A stretch of DNA of 64,000 bases from Neobacillus sp. PS2-9 (lineage in GTDB: Bacteria > Bacillota > Bacilli > Bacillales > Cytobacillaceae), in the NCBI RefSeq assembly GCF_030915525.1, contig NZ_CP133269.1, positions 2,205,001 through 2,269,000 of the forward strand. Direction: 5' to 3'. Numbering within the stretch: position 1 is the first letter of the stretch; the number at the start of each line of letters is the position of its first letter. The notes beneath the pieces are model-generated. The model did not search any database, was not told the origin of the DNA, and worked only from the letters and a program-made list of their open reading frames with translations. Of this stretch, positions 1 to 9,481 are shown in pieces. The translations under genes and the position numbers were made by a program.

Positions 1-1626
<1,626 letters not shown>

Positions 1627-1707
1627 ATTTTTAAAGCGAACTCGTTTTTTACAAACACTTCTTCTGCATTATCTAGTTTTGAGAGAACGATCTCTCTAAC
1701 AAAATAG

Positions 1708-1824
<117 letters not shown>

Positions 1825-1835
1825 TATATATTTAT

Positions 1836-1911
1836 GGAGGATTAGCTCAGCTGGGAGAGCATCTGCCTTACAAGCAGAGGGTCGGCGGTTCGATCCCGTC
1901 ATCCTCCACCA
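1836..1911 (+). tRNA. tRNA-Val (anticodon TAC)
   Basis: Complete cloverleaf with acceptor GGAGGAT/ATCCTCC, loop CTTACAA giving anticodon TAC, T-loop GGTTCGATCCC and encoded CCA. It is the first tRNA after 5S, as is common in bacilli. Confidence 0.96.
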
Positions 1912-1961
1912 TATATATTTTTAATATTTACGCCGATGTAATTCTAATGCTAGAGTAAGAA

Positions 1962-2223
<262 letters not shown>

Positions 2224-2244
2224 TCCTTTTTTGATTTTACAAAT

Positions 2245-2329
2245 GCGGGTGTGGCGGAATTGGCAGACGCACCAGACTTAGGATCTGGCGCCGCAAGGCG
2301 TGGGGGTTCGACTCCCTTCACCCGCACCA
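2245..2329 (+). tRNA. tRNA-Leu (anticodon TAG)
   Basis: 85 nt with the long variable arm of class II tRNAs, loop CTTAGGA giving TAG, acceptor GCGGGTG/CACCCGC and encoded CCA. Confidence 0.95.
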
Positions 2330-2343
2330 TTTCATTTTTATAT

Positions 2344-2418
2344 GCGGAAGTAGTTCAGTGGTAGAACACCACCTTGCCAAGGTGGGGGTCGCGGGTTCGA
2401 ATCCCGTCTTCCGCTCCA
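2344..2418 (+). tRNA. tRNA-Gly (anticodon GCC)
   Basis: 75 nt, acceptor GCGGAAG/CTTCCGC, loop TTGCCAA giving GCC, encoded CCA. Confidence 0.95.
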
Positions 2419-2423
2419 TAAGT

Positions 2424-2512
2424 GCCGGGGTGGCGGAACTGGCAGACGCACAGGACTTAAAATCCTGCGGTAGGTGACTACCGTACCGGTTCGATTCCGG
2501 TCCTCGGCACCA
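2424..2512 (+). tRNA. tRNA-Leu (anticodon TAA)
   Basis: 89-nt class II tRNA with long variable arm, loop CTTAAAA giving TAA, encoded CCA. It lies 5 nt after tRNA-Gly. Confidence 0.95.
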
Positions 2513-2522
2513 CTTATTTTTA

Positions 2523-2599
2523 CGGGAAGTAGCTCAGCTTGGTAGAGCACTTGGTTTGGGACCAAGGGGTCGCAGGTTCGAATCCTGTCTTCCCGACCA
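2523..2599 (+). tRNA. tRNA-Pro (anticodon TGG)
   Basis: 77 nt, acceptor CGGGAAG/CTTCCCG, loop TTTGGGA giving TGG, encoded CCA. Confidence 0.95.
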
Positions 2600-2609
2600 T
2601 TCATATTTT

Positions 2610-2682
2610 GGGGCCTTAGCTCAGCTGGGAGAGCGCCTGCTTTGCACGCAGGAGGTCAGCGGTTCGATCCCGCTAGGCTCCA
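2610..2682 (+). tRNA. tRNA-Ala (anticodon TGC)
   Basis: 73 nt, acceptor GGGGCCT/AGGCTCC, loop TTTGCAC giving TGC. CCA is not encoded (the gene is followed by CTTT), so the CCA-adding enzyme must finish it. Confidence 0.94.
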
Positions 2683-2703
2683 CTTTAATTATATAACTGA
2701 TTT

Positions 2704-2777
2704 GGCGGTGTAGCTCAGCTGGCTAGAGCGTACGGTTCATACCCGTAAGGTCGGGGGTTCGATCCCCTCCGCCGCTA
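2704..2777 (+). tRNA. tRNA-Met, elongator type (anticodon CAT)
   Basis: Acceptor GGCGGTG pairs with CGCCGCT, loop TTCATAC gives CAT. CCA is not encoded. The sequence fits the elongator Met tRNA of bacilli; a lysidine-modified Ile tRNA with the same anticodon is less likely from its body sequence. Confidence 0.9.
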
Positions 2778-2810
2778 TTAAAATACTTATATAATTTTTT
2801 TTATAAAAAT

Positions 2811-2903
2811 GGAGGAATACCCAAGTTTGGCTGAAGGGATCGGTCTTGAAAACCGACAGGCGGGTTAAACCGCGCGGGGGTTCGAATCCCTCTTCCTCCG
2901 CCA
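2811..2903 (+). tRNA. tRNA-Ser (anticodon TGA)
   Basis: 93-nt class II tRNA with long variable arm, loop CTTGAAA giving TGA, acceptor GGAGGAA/TTCCTCC, encoded CCA. Confidence 0.95.
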
Positions 2904-2924
2904 TTTTTTCTAATATTAATATGT

Positions 2925-3009
2925 GGAGGGGTAGCGAAGTGGCTAAACGCGGCGGACTGTAAATCCGCTCCCTCCGGGTTCGGCGGTTCGAATCCGTCCC
3001 CCTCCACCA
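2925..3009 (+). tRNA. tRNA-Tyr (anticodon GTA)
   Basis: 85-nt class II tRNA, loop CTGTAAA giving GTA, acceptor GGAGGGG/CCCCTCC, encoded CCA. Confidence 0.95.
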
Positions 3010-3013
3010 TTTT

Positions 3014-3084
3014 AGGGGTATAGTTTAAAGGTAGAACGAAGGTCTCCAAAACCTTTGGTGTGGGTTCAATTCCTACTACCCCTG
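3014..3084 (+). tRNA. tRNA-Trp (anticodon CCA)
   Basis: 71 nt, acceptor AGGGGTA/TACCCCT, loop CTCCAAA giving CCA, discriminator G. The 3' CCA is not encoded (GTCA follows). Last gene of the rrn-tRNA unit, followed by a terminator. Confidence 0.94.
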
Positions 3085-3100
3085 TCAATATTACTTATGT

Positions 3101-3130
3101 AAATTCCAAGTTTGTACTTTGGAATTTTTT
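3101..3130 (+). terminator. terminator of the rrn-tRNA unit
   Basis: Stem AAATTCCAA/TTGGAATTT with a 9-nt loop followed by a run of T. It lies 17 nt after tRNA-Trp. Confidence 0.85.
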
Positions 3131-3136
3131 TATTTT

Positions 3137-3173
3137 GGCTGTGTTAAAGAGTATTGTTGATTTGTTTACCCTG
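3137..3173 (+). repeat. truncated left end of the 182-bp repeat family
   Basis: 37 nt matching the left end of the full copy at 3289 (GGCTGTGTTAAAGA...), with one or two mismatches. It stops before the hairpin-rich core. The offset to the full copy is exactly 152 bp. Confidence 0.8.
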
Positions 3174-3190
3174 TTTCTTTCAATAAAAAA

Positions 3191-3288
3191 TCCGATTTCT
3201 TCGATGGAGACAGGTTCTACTTCTACTTTTTTAAAAAAAAGTCCGATAACGTCGATGTAGACGGGCTCCACTTCTACTTTTTTCAATA
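3191..3288 (+). repeat. two tandem 51-bp units
   Basis: Units beginning at 3191 and 3242 share 'TCCGAT', 'TCGATG', 'AGAC.GG.TC', and 'ACTTCTACTTTTTT'. On the minus strand each unit could be read as 17 codons (KVEVEPV...IG), but no gene context supports coding. Confidence 0.7.
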
Positions 3289-3471
3289 GGCTGTGTTAAA
3301 GAATATTGTTGATTTGTTTACCCTTTTGATTGGAGCGGAAGGCACGAAGACTCCTGTGGGAGTACGGATCAGGGGAGACCCCACATAAGCTTTTCACCGA
3401 GGAAGCTCGCCGAAACGCCCACGTACCGCTCGCGCCTGGAGCGGAAATCAACAGTCAAATTTAACACAGCC
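3289..3471 (+). repeat. 182-bp inverted-end repeat, copy A (diverged)
   Basis: Perfect 12-bp terminal inverted repeat GGCTGTGTTAAA/TTTAACACAGCC. The core has GGAGCGGAA on both sides, an ACTCC/GGAGT hairpin and GGGGAGACCCC. The middle (about 3384-3410) is diverged from copies B-D. It encodes no protein and behaves like a non-autonomous mobile element or structured RNA unit. The rest of the 3085-3676 gap holds two terminators and no gene. Confidence 0.85.
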
Positions 3472-3482
3472 TTTATTTTAGA

Positions 3483-3520
3483 AGACTTTCAACTTATTAG
3501 TTGAAGGTCTTTTTCTTTTA
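3483..3520 (+). terminator. rho-independent terminator in the intergenic region
   Basis: Stem AGACTTTCAAC/GTTGAAGGTCT followed by TTTTTCTTTTA. It lies just after repeat copy A; no gene precedes it closely. Confidence 0.75.
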
Positions 3521-3676
3521 TTAAGAGAAACGAATGTTCCTAAAAAATGATACTCACTTAATTCTTTTTCAGATGAAGGTGCAGTTCTATCCACAATGAC
3601 TAAATTGTTTCATTTTATTTAACTATTTTGGGAAACCTATTTTGCATGCAGACACATAGATGGAAGGGGTAGTTCG

Positions 3677-4486
3677 ATGCCAGAGCTTCCAGAGATGGAA
3701 ACGTATAAGATCCTTTTAAATCAAAAAATAGTTGGTCAAGTAATTTCAGATATTCAAATTAATAGAGAAAAATCCGTTAACCTTAATCCAGAGCTTTTTA
3801 AAAGAACAGTTCTTCATCAAAAAGTAACTAATGTTCAAAGGAGAGGAAAGCACCTACTTTTCCATCTCCAAAATGGTCATGTGATGCTGTTGCATTTAAT
3901 GTTAGGGGGATGGATGTTCTACGGACTTGAGTCGGAAAAACCAAAACGAACCATCCAAGTCCAAATCTCTTTTGGAGAAAATCATCTTTACTTTATCGGT
4001 CTTCGACTGGGATATCTTCACCTATATAGTCATCAAGAAGCGGAGGAGAAACTCACCGATTTAGGACCTGAACCATTGACTAATGATTTCACTTTAAATC
4101 ATTTTCTAGAAATGATTCGTCATAAGCATGGACGATTAAAGACCACTTTACTTGATCAAGAGTTTATTGCTGGGATCGGTAATTGCTATTCAGCAGAAAT
4201 TTGTTTCCATGCTGGAATTTTGCCTATGAAAGACATTGATCAAATTGAGGAATCAAAAAGGAACATGCTATATCATTCAATGAAGGCAGTCCTTCATGAC
4301 GGAATAAAGTACGGTGGTTATATGGAAAATCCTTTATTTAAGGGCGATACCTTAACGGGGGGAATAAATGGTAGATGTCAAGTTTATGACAGGGAAGGCA
4401 AAAACTGCAATCGTTGCGGGGCCATTATCATAAATGAAATGGTTTCTTCTAGAAAGACATTTTACTGTCCTAATTGTCAAACGTAA
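3677..4486 (+). CDS. Fpg/Nei-family DNA glycosylase (MutM-like)
   Basis: 269 residues. Starts MPELPEMETY, giving the family's catalytic Pro2 and Glu3 after removal of Met. The conserved lysine of the RRGKHL motif is near residue 57, and the helix-two-turn-helix GIGNCYSAE replaces the common GLGNIY. The C-terminus has a CNRC/CPNC zinc finger with Arg259. Members excise oxidised bases such as 8-oxoguanine or formamidopyrimidines and nick the abasic site. The mid-protein lesion-recognition region (RLGYLHLYS) differs from classical MutM (RKFG), so it may be a paralog with other specificity. AAGGGG lies upstream of the ATG. Monocistronic, with a terminator right after. Confidence 0.9.
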   Translation: MPELPEMETYKILLNQKIVGQVISDIQINREKSVNLNPELFKRTVLHQKVTNVQRRGKHLLFHLQNGHVMLLHLMLGGWMFYGLESEKPKRTIQVQISFGENHLYFIGLRLGYLHLYSHQEAEEKLTDLGPEPLTNDFTLNHFLEMIRHKHGRLKTTLLDQEFIAGIGNCYSAEICFHAGILPMKDIDQIEESKRNMLYHSMKAVLHDGIKYGGYMENPLFKGDTLTGGINGRCQVYDREGKNCNRCGAIIINEMVSSRKTFYCPNCQT

Positions 4487-4493
4487 ACTAAGA

Positions 4494-4520
4494 CCTGCTA
4501 CAGTAGCGGGTTTTTATTTT
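4494..4520 (+). terminator. terminator after the DNA glycosylase gene
   Basis: Stem CCTGCTA/TAGCGGG with a 3-nt loop followed by TTTTTATTTT, 8 nt after the stop codon. Confidence 0.85.
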
Positions 4521-4542
4521 TGTCAAAAAAAAGTGAAAGTAA

Positions 4543-4571
4543 TTGTTTCGTATTTTACACAAATGTAATAT
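4543..4571 (+). promoter_or_regulatory. probable sigma-A promoter of ccpN
   Basis: TTGTTT, 17-bp spacer, TAATAT; about 80 bp before the ccpN start. Confidence 0.55.
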
Positions 4572-4649
4572 ACTATATACAAATAAGTATAGCACATTTA
4601 TAATTAAGCTAACGAATATAACATATTTATTATGAATAAGGGGGTGGTA

Positions 4650-5291
4650 ATGATTAAACTAACTAAACGACAGGATGAAATCCTACAGATTGTGAAACAA
4701 AATGGACCAATTACAGGAAAAGAAATTGCAGAAAAGCTTTCGTTAACACGGGCAGCTTTAAGACCAGATCTTGCCATCTTAACAATGTCAGGAAACTTGG
4801 ATGCCAGACCGCGAGTGGGGTATTACTTTAATGACAATTTTGAAGTAAAACAGCAGGCAAAAAAGTTTATTCACCAAAAAGTAAATGATTATAAGGCGCA
4901 TCCAATTGTAGTCGAAAAATCAACCTCCGTTTACGATGCTATTGTTCAGTTGTTTTTAGAAGATGTAGGTACACTTTATGCAGTTGATTCTGAAGGGCTT
5001 CTAGCGGGAGTGATATCAAGGAAAGATTTATTAAGAGCTTCACTTGGCAATAAGAATCTAAATGACTTACCAGTAAGTGTCATTATGACTAGAATGCCTA
5101 ATATCATCACCATCGAACCAGAGGAAACACTGTTAGAAGCCGCCAAAAAAATGATTCACAATCACATTGATTCTCTACCAGTAGTGAAGGTAGAAGACCA
5201 ACTGAAAAATACATATTTGCTTGTGGGAAGAATCACAAAAACCACGATTACAAGGGCATATCTAGAAATTATGGAAGAAAAAACAGACTAA
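4650..5291 (+). CDS. ccpN: CcpN transcriptional repressor of gluconeogenesis
   Basis: 213 residues. N-terminal HTH (about 5-60, with a TGKEIAEKLSLTRAALRPDL helix pair and the LTMSG..ARPRVGY wing) followed by two CBS domains (about 75-205). In Bacillus subtilis CcpN represses gapB and pckA on glycolytic carbon and senses adenine nucleotides through the CBS pair. I chose the ATG at 4650 because AAGGGGGTGG sits just before it and the length then fits the B. subtilis protein (212 residues); an in-frame ATG at 4632 has no such site. yqfL follows after 17 nt and ppdK after that, so one unit controls the pyruvate/PEP step. Confidence 0.93.
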   Translation: MIKLTKRQDEILQIVKQNGPITGKEIAEKLSLTRAALRPDLAILTMSGNLDARPRVGYYFNDNFEVKQQAKKFIHQKVNDYKAHPIVVEKSTSVYDAIVQLFLEDVGTLYAVDSEGLLAGVISRKDLLRASLGNKNLNDLPVSVIMTRMPNIITIEPEETLLEAAKKMIHNHIDSLPVVKVEDQLKNTYLLVGRITKTTITRAYLEIMEEKTD

Positions 5292-5308
5292 GAGGAGTGG
5301 CTGTTATT

Positions 5309-6124
5309 TTGGTACAGAAAGAAGTGGTTTATGTAGTTTCTGACTCAGTGGGGGAAACAGCTGAGTTTGTAGTAAAAGCAGTCGCAACACAATTTAATGG
5401 AGGTCATGTGGACATTCGCAGAAGTTCATATGTAGAGGACTTTGAAGATATTGAAGATGTCCTTTTACTAGCGAAAAGAGGCAACTCCATCATTGCATAT
5501 ACGATTGTTGTTCCTACTTTAAAACTATATTTAGATAGCAGAGCCTTAGAAGAGGGTATATTAGCAGTAGATTTGCTTGGTCCATTAATGAATGCGTTCG
5601 TAACTAGATTTAATAAGCAACCGCATCATCAACCAGGTTTGATGAGAAAGCTGGATGAAGAATATTTCCGAAAAATTGAAGCTATTGAGTTCGCTGTGAA
5701 ATATGACGATGGGCGTGACCCAAGAGGAATTACAAAGGCTGATATTGTTTTAGTCGGTGTATCTCGAACATCAAAAACACCATTATCTATGTACCTAGCA
5801 CATCAGCGCTTTAAAGTGGCCAATGTTCCATTAGTCCCGGAAGTGCAGCCACCAGATGAATTATTTCAAATCCCTAGAAAAAATTGTATTGGATTAATCA
5901 TTTCACCAAATAAATTAAACGAAATTCGGACAGAACGTCTGAAGGCTTTAGGGTTAGCTTCACAAGCAAATTACGCAAGCTTTGAGAGAATATTAGAGGA
6001 ACTCGACCATGCTGAAAAAATTATGAAACGTGTAGGCTGTCCCGTTATTGATGTATCTAATAAGGCTGTGGAAGAAACGGCAGGCTTAATATTAGAAGTG
6101 TTAAAAAAAGAGAGGAGCTTTTAA
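5309..6124 (+). CDS. yqfL: pyruvate, phosphate dikinase regulatory protein (PDRP/DUF299)
   Basis: About 271 residues. The family is a bifunctional kinase/pyrophosphorylase that uses ADP to phosphorylate a threonine beside the PPDK catalytic histidine and uses phosphate to remove it. Visible marks are YVVSDSVGETAE at the N-terminus and the P-loop-like GVSRTSKTPLS in the middle. I prefer TTG at 5309 (MVQKEVVYVVSD, matching B. subtilis YqfL's short N-terminus) behind AGAGGAG; a GTG at 5297 would overlap that site. The target gene ppdK follows 2 nt downstream, which fits its role exactly. Confidence 0.93.
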   Translation: MVQKEVVYVVSDSVGETAEFVVKAVATQFNGGHVDIRRSSYVEDFEDIEDVLLLAKRGNSIIAYTIVVPTLKLYLDSRALEEGILAVDLLGPLMNAFVTRFNKQPHHQPGLMRKLDEEYFRKIEAIEFAVKYDDGRDPRGITKADIVLVGVSRTSKTPLSMYLAHQRFKVANVPLVPEVQPPDELFQIPRKNCIGLIISPNKLNEIRTERLKALGLASQANYASFERILEELDHAEKIMKRVGCPVIDVSNKAVEETAGLILEVLKKERSF

Positions 6125-6126
6125 TA

Positions 6127-8796
6127 ATGGACAAATTCGTTTATTTATTTCATGAAGGAAATGGCAATATGAAAGAATTGCTAGGAGGCAAGGGAGCCAA
6201 TCTAGCTGAAATGACTAGAATTGGATTACCTGTTCCATACGGTTTTACCATTACGACACAGGCTTGCAATGCATACTATGAAGCTAGTAAAACCATTCCT
6301 ACAATTGTAGAAAAACAAACGCTAGAAGCACTTGTCCGCTTAGAAGAGAAAATGGGTAAAAAATTAGGCGACCCTGAAAACCCTCTCCTTGTTTCAGTAC
6401 GTTCAGGTTCCGTTTTTTCCATGCCAGGTATGATGGATACCATTTTAAACTTAGGAATGAATGATGAAACGGTTGTTGGTATGGCGAAGTTGACGAATAA
6501 TCCTCGTTTTGCCTATGATTCATACAGAAGATTCATCCAAATGTTCAGTAACGTAGTCCTTGAGATTGATACCTATTACTTTGAACAATTATTAGAAGAA
6601 ACACGTGAGCAAAAGGGATACTCCACTGATCCAGAGTTAACTGCAGAAGACTGGCAAGAGGTAATCAAGGGGTATAAAGGAATTGTTAAAAAGCATACAA
6701 GAAAAGACTTCCCACAGGAACCCAAAGAACAATTGTTTCTTGCAATTAATGCCGTCTTTAATTCTTGGAATAATCAACGTGCAATTGTTTATCGCCGTTT
6801 AAATAAAATACCGGATCATTTAGGAACTGCTGTTAATATTCAAAGCATGGTGTTCGGAAATATGGGGAACGATTCTGGAACAGGTGTGGCGTTTACAAGA
6901 AATCCATCTACTGGGGAACATCTTCTCTACGGCGAGTACTTAATCAATGCTCAAGGCGAAGATGTGGTTGCCGGAATCCGTACACCTCAGGCAATCGCTA
7001 CATTAGAGGATGAAATGCCAGGTGTATATAAACAATTTGCTGAAACGTGCAAACGGTTGGAACAACACTATCAAGAAATGCAGGATATTGAATTCACCGT
7101 GGAACGCGGTAAGCTGTTCATCTTGCAAACACGTAATGGGAAGCGTACGGCACAAGCTGCGATTCGCATTGCCGTTGAAATGGTAGAAGAAGGAATCATC
7201 AACAAAAAGACAGCTCTTTTACGTGTCGATCCTGATCAATTAAACCAATTGCTCCACCGGCGTATTGATGATGCGTTTGAGAAACAAATTTTGGCAAAAG
7301 GTCTCCCAGCTTCACCTGGTGCTGCAACAGGTCAAGTAGTCTTTGATGCGGATGAAGCAGAACAATTAGGAAATGATGGCAAGAAGGTGATTCTGGTACG
7401 TCCAGAAACTACACCTGATGATATCCATGGTATTGTGGCCTCCCAAGCAATATTAACAAGCCGGGGTGGAATGACTAGCCACGCTGCTGTTGTAGCACGA
7501 GGGATGGGGAAAGCCTGCATTTGTGGATGTGAAGCCTTAAAGATTGATTTAAAGGCGAAACAGTTCACAATTGGTAGTACCCTCGTTAATTATGGAGATA
7601 TTATTACCATTGATGGTTCGACTGGTGAAATTATGCTTGGTGAAATTCCAATGATTGATCCTGAACTTTCAGATGAGTTCCAGCTATTACTTGCATGGGC
7701 CGACCAAGAGCGGAAAATTGGTGTCCGAGCAAATGCTGATAACCCTGAAGATGCGAAGAAAGCATTTGAATTTGGGGCAGGCGGAATTGGCTTATGCCGC
7801 ACGGAACATATGTTTATGGATTTAAAACGTATTCCGATAGTACAAAAAATGATTCTTGCTGATAATTATGGGGAGAGAATGGAAGCCTTGAACCAGCTGC
7901 TACCAATGCAGCAAAGTGATTTTGAAGGGATTTTTGAAGCAATGCAAGGGTTCCCTGTGACTATTCGTTTACTTGACCCGCCGCTTCATGAATTTTTACC
8001 AGATAAAGAGGAACTGTTAGTAGAAGTGACTAAGCTTCAACTGACTGACCCTCAATCTGTGGAATTAAAGCAAAAAGAAAAATTACTTAAAAAAATTCGT
8101 CAGTTAGATGAATTTAACCCAATGCTTGGTCACCGTGGCTGCCGTCTTGGAATGATCTATCCAGAAATTTACGAAATGCAGGCAAAAGCTATTTTCTACG
8201 CAGCAGCAGCACTTGCAGAAAAGGGAATGGTAGTTGAGCCAGAGATCATGATTCCTTTAGTCGGTCATGTGAATGAGCTAAAACAAATGCGTAAGCTTGT
8301 GGTAGAAGCAGCATTACGTATCCAAGAAGAGACAGGGAAGAATTTCGAATATACCATCGGAACAATGATTGAGATTCCACGTGCAGCATTAACTGCAGAC
8401 CAAATAGCAGAGGAAGCTGATTTCTTCTCGTTTGGTACAAACGACTTAACACAAACAACCTTCGGCTATAGCAGAGATGATGCGGAAGGAAAATTCCTTC
8501 AGGCCTATATCGAAAATAAAGTCCTACCAGAAAATCCTTTCGCTGTTCTTGACCAAGATGGAGTAGGTAAGCTAGTTGAAATGGGAGTGAAGCTAGGTCG
8601 TTCAACAAAACCTTCATTAAAAACAGGAATTTGCGGCGAACATGGAGGCGAAAAGAGCTCGATTGATTTCTGCTACCGAACAGGTTTAGATTATGTGAGC
8701 TGTTCTCCATACCGTGTACCATTAGCCAGACTAGCAGCGGCACAGGCAACCATTCGTCATGAGTTAAATAAAGAAGAAGTATTTACAACAGCATAA
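6127..8796 (+). CDS. ppdK: pyruvate, phosphate dikinase
   Basis: 889 residues, full length. Interconverts pyruvate + ATP + Pi with PEP + AMP + PPi in the cytoplasm. Layout: ATP-grasp nucleotide-binding domain (about 1-340), swivelling phospho-histidine domain with GGMTSHAAVVARG (His452; the neighbouring Thr450 is the PDRP target), and C-terminal PEP/pyruvate TIM barrel with GICGEHGG (Cys836). AGAGGAG inside the end of yqfL serves its ATG. With ccpN and its regulator upstream, the operon looks set to direct pyruvate to PEP during gluconeogenic growth, for example on two-carbon compounds such as those from ethanolamine (inference). Confidence 0.97.
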   Translation: MDKFVYLFHEGNGNMKELLGGKGANLAEMTRIGLPVPYGFTITTQACNAYYEASKTIPTIVEKQTLEALVRLEEKMGKKLGDPENPLLVSVRSGSVFSMPGMMDTILNLGMNDETVVGMAKLTNNPRFAYDSYRRFIQMFSNVVLEIDTYYFEQLLEETREQKGYSTDPELTAEDWQEVIKGYKGIVKKHTRKDFPQEPKEQLFLAINAVFNSWNNQRAIVYRRLNKIPDHLGTAVNIQSMVFGNMGNDSGTGVAFTRNPSTGEHLLYGEYLINAQGEDVVAGIRTPQAIATLEDEMPGVYKQFAETCKRLEQHYQEMQDIEFTVERGKLFILQTRNGKRTAQAAIRIAVEMVEEGIINKKTALLRVDPDQLNQLLHRRIDDAFEKQILAKGLPASPGAATGQVVFDADEAEQLGNDGKKVILVRPETTPDDIHGIVASQAILTSRGGMTSHAAVVARGMGKACICGCEALKIDLKAKQFTIGSTLVNYGDIITIDGSTGEIMLGEIPMIDPELSDEFQLLLAWADQERKIGVRANADNPEDAKKAFEFGAGGIGLCRTEHMFMDLKRIPIVQKMILADNYGERMEALNQLLPMQQSDFEGIFEAMQGFPVTIRLLDPPLHEFLPDKEELLVEVTKLQLTDPQSVELKQKEKLLKKIRQLDEFNPMLGHRGCRLGMIYPEIYEMQAKAIFYAAAALAEKGMVVEPEIMIPLVGHVNELKQMRKLVVEAALRIQEETGKNFEYTIGTMIEIPRAALTADQIAEEADFFSFGTNDLTQTTFGYSRDDAEGKFLQAYIENKVLPENPFAVLDQDGVGKLVEMGVKLGRSTKPSLKTGICGEHGGEKSSIDFCYRTGLDYVSCSPYRVPLARLAAAQATIRHELNKEEVFTTA

Positions 8797-8803
8797 TATG
8801 AAG

Positions 8804-8840
8804 AGAGGATGTGTGCCTTAAGCAGCATCCTCTTATTTTT
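8804..8840 (+). terminator. terminator of the ccpN-yqfL-ppdK unit
   Basis: Stem AGAGGATG/CATCCTCT followed by TATTTTTG, shortly after the ppdK stop. Confidence 0.8.
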
Positions 8841-8907
8841 GAAAATGTAATCATGATTAGTCTATTTTTGCAAATAATATAAAAAATACTATCAAAGGGG
8901 TTAGAAT

Positions 8908-9099
8908 ATGGGGGCTATAGAGCGGAATGGGTTTCGGTTTGTACCAGAATACAGTGTGATTCAACAGAATGGGGCCATACATGTCTATAAACGAGAGGAT
9001 TTTATTGAAGAAATCCAATTTAAGTTTTCGGGAAAGTTTCCAGAACTAGACCAAATAGAGGATCTAGTCGAAAAGTACTGTGATTTACATAATATTTAA
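8908..9099 (+). CDS. small conserved protein, YbxH/DUF5370-like
   Basis: 63 residues, starts MGAIERNGFRF, ends KYCDLHNI. AAAGGGG lies 7 nt before the ATG, and it stands alone after the ppdK terminator. It resembles what I remember of the short Bacillus YbxH/DUF5370 proteins; that match is from memory. No membrane segment, no signal peptide, no known catalytic motif. Function unknown. Confidence 0.7.
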   Translation: MGAIERNGFRFVPEYSVIQQNGAIHVYKREDFIEEIQFKFSGKFPELDQIEDLVEKYCDLHNI

Positions 9100-9106
9100 A
9101 GAACGC

Positions 9107-9135
9107 TTGTTCGGTAAATTGTTTAATGATATAAT
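9107..9135 (+). promoter_or_regulatory. sigma-A promoter of the toxin gene
   Basis: TTGTTC, 17-bp spacer, perfect TATAAT at 9130-9135. The predicted transcript starts near 9142 and has a leader of about 65 nt. Confidence 0.7.
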
Positions 9136-9158
9136 TGAAAATGCAATAGTATAGTTTT

Positions 9159-9301
9159 CTCAAGGGTGGACGGCACACTCTCCTATCGAAAGGGGGTGAT
9201 GCTTTTTGACAGTTTTTCAAGCATTGACGTTAGCTATATCGTTTGCTAGTCTCATTGTCACTGTTCTGTCTTTCCACAAAAAAAAATAACCCACCCTTGA
9301 G
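9159..9301 (+). repeat. 11-bp complementary arms flanking the toxin gene
   Basis: CTCAAGGGTGG at 9159-9169 is the exact reverse complement of CCACCCTTGAG at 9291-9301. Within one mRNA the leader could thus pair with the sequence just after the toxin stop. Such long-range 5'-3' pairing is known to hold type I toxin mRNAs in a closed state. Confidence 0.65.
9206..9289 (+). CDS. 27-residue holin-like type I toxin (Hol-Tox/TxpA-like)
   Basis: Starts at TTG (9206) behind AAAGGGGGTGAT. Sequence begins MTVFQALTLAISF, then a hydrophobic stretch, and ends SFHKKK. One membrane helix with a lysine tail is the hallmark of the short 'putative holin-like toxin' family of Firmicutes, which insert into the cell membrane. 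It has its own promoter, a terminator at 9369-9402, and an antisense terminator overlapping its 3' end: the AAA-AAA-AAA lysine codons are the antisense RNA's U-tract. Too short for most gene callers. Confidence 0.8.
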   Translation: MTVFQALTLAISFASLIVTVLSFHKKK

Positions 9302-9321
9302 CCGGCAAGCAGAAGTGGTGG
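9278..9321 (-). terminator. minus-strand terminator overlapping the toxin 3' end
   Basis: Read on the minus strand: CCACC ... GGTGG stem then GTTATTTTTTTTT. It ends within the last codons of the toxin. Confidence 0.65.
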
Positions 9322-9368
9322 ATTATGCCCTTTATGCCGATCCCCTGTACGGGAATCAACTATTGCAT

Positions 9369-9402
9369 GACCGAGCGTGTCTCAGGACTCTCGGTCTTTT
9401 TT
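9369..9402 (+). terminator. terminator of the toxin mRNA
   Basis: Stem GACCGAG/CTCGGTC followed by TTTTTT. Confidence 0.8.
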
Positions 9403-9481
9403 ACTATATGATTATCTATACTCACATTATACATAACTTTAAGTAAAAAGGAAATTCAAAATATATATAGGAGGGGTCGTA

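Larger units (their letters stand above)
9278..9418 (-). ncRNA. probable antisense antitoxin RNA
   Basis: On the minus strand, a stem CCACC/GGTGG (9291-9321, with CTTG/CAAG inside) is followed by nine U at 9286-9278, a good terminator. A minus-strand TATAAT (plus 9431-9426) with a weak TTTCCT -35 at 17-bp spacing would start an RNA near 9419 of about 140 nt, complementary to the toxin mRNA 3' end. This is the RatA/TxpA layout. The promoter is the weakest part. Confidence 0.5.

Noticed and set aside
2338..3088. Minus-strand open frames of 88 and 95 codons across the tRNA cluster
   Set aside because: They run through tRNA genes; such frames are commonly misannotated in bacilli.
8246..8749. 167-codon open frame on the minus strand inside ppdK
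   Set aside because: Complete overlap with a strong enzyme gene; the sequence is a shadow of ppdK codon use and lacks a ribosome site.
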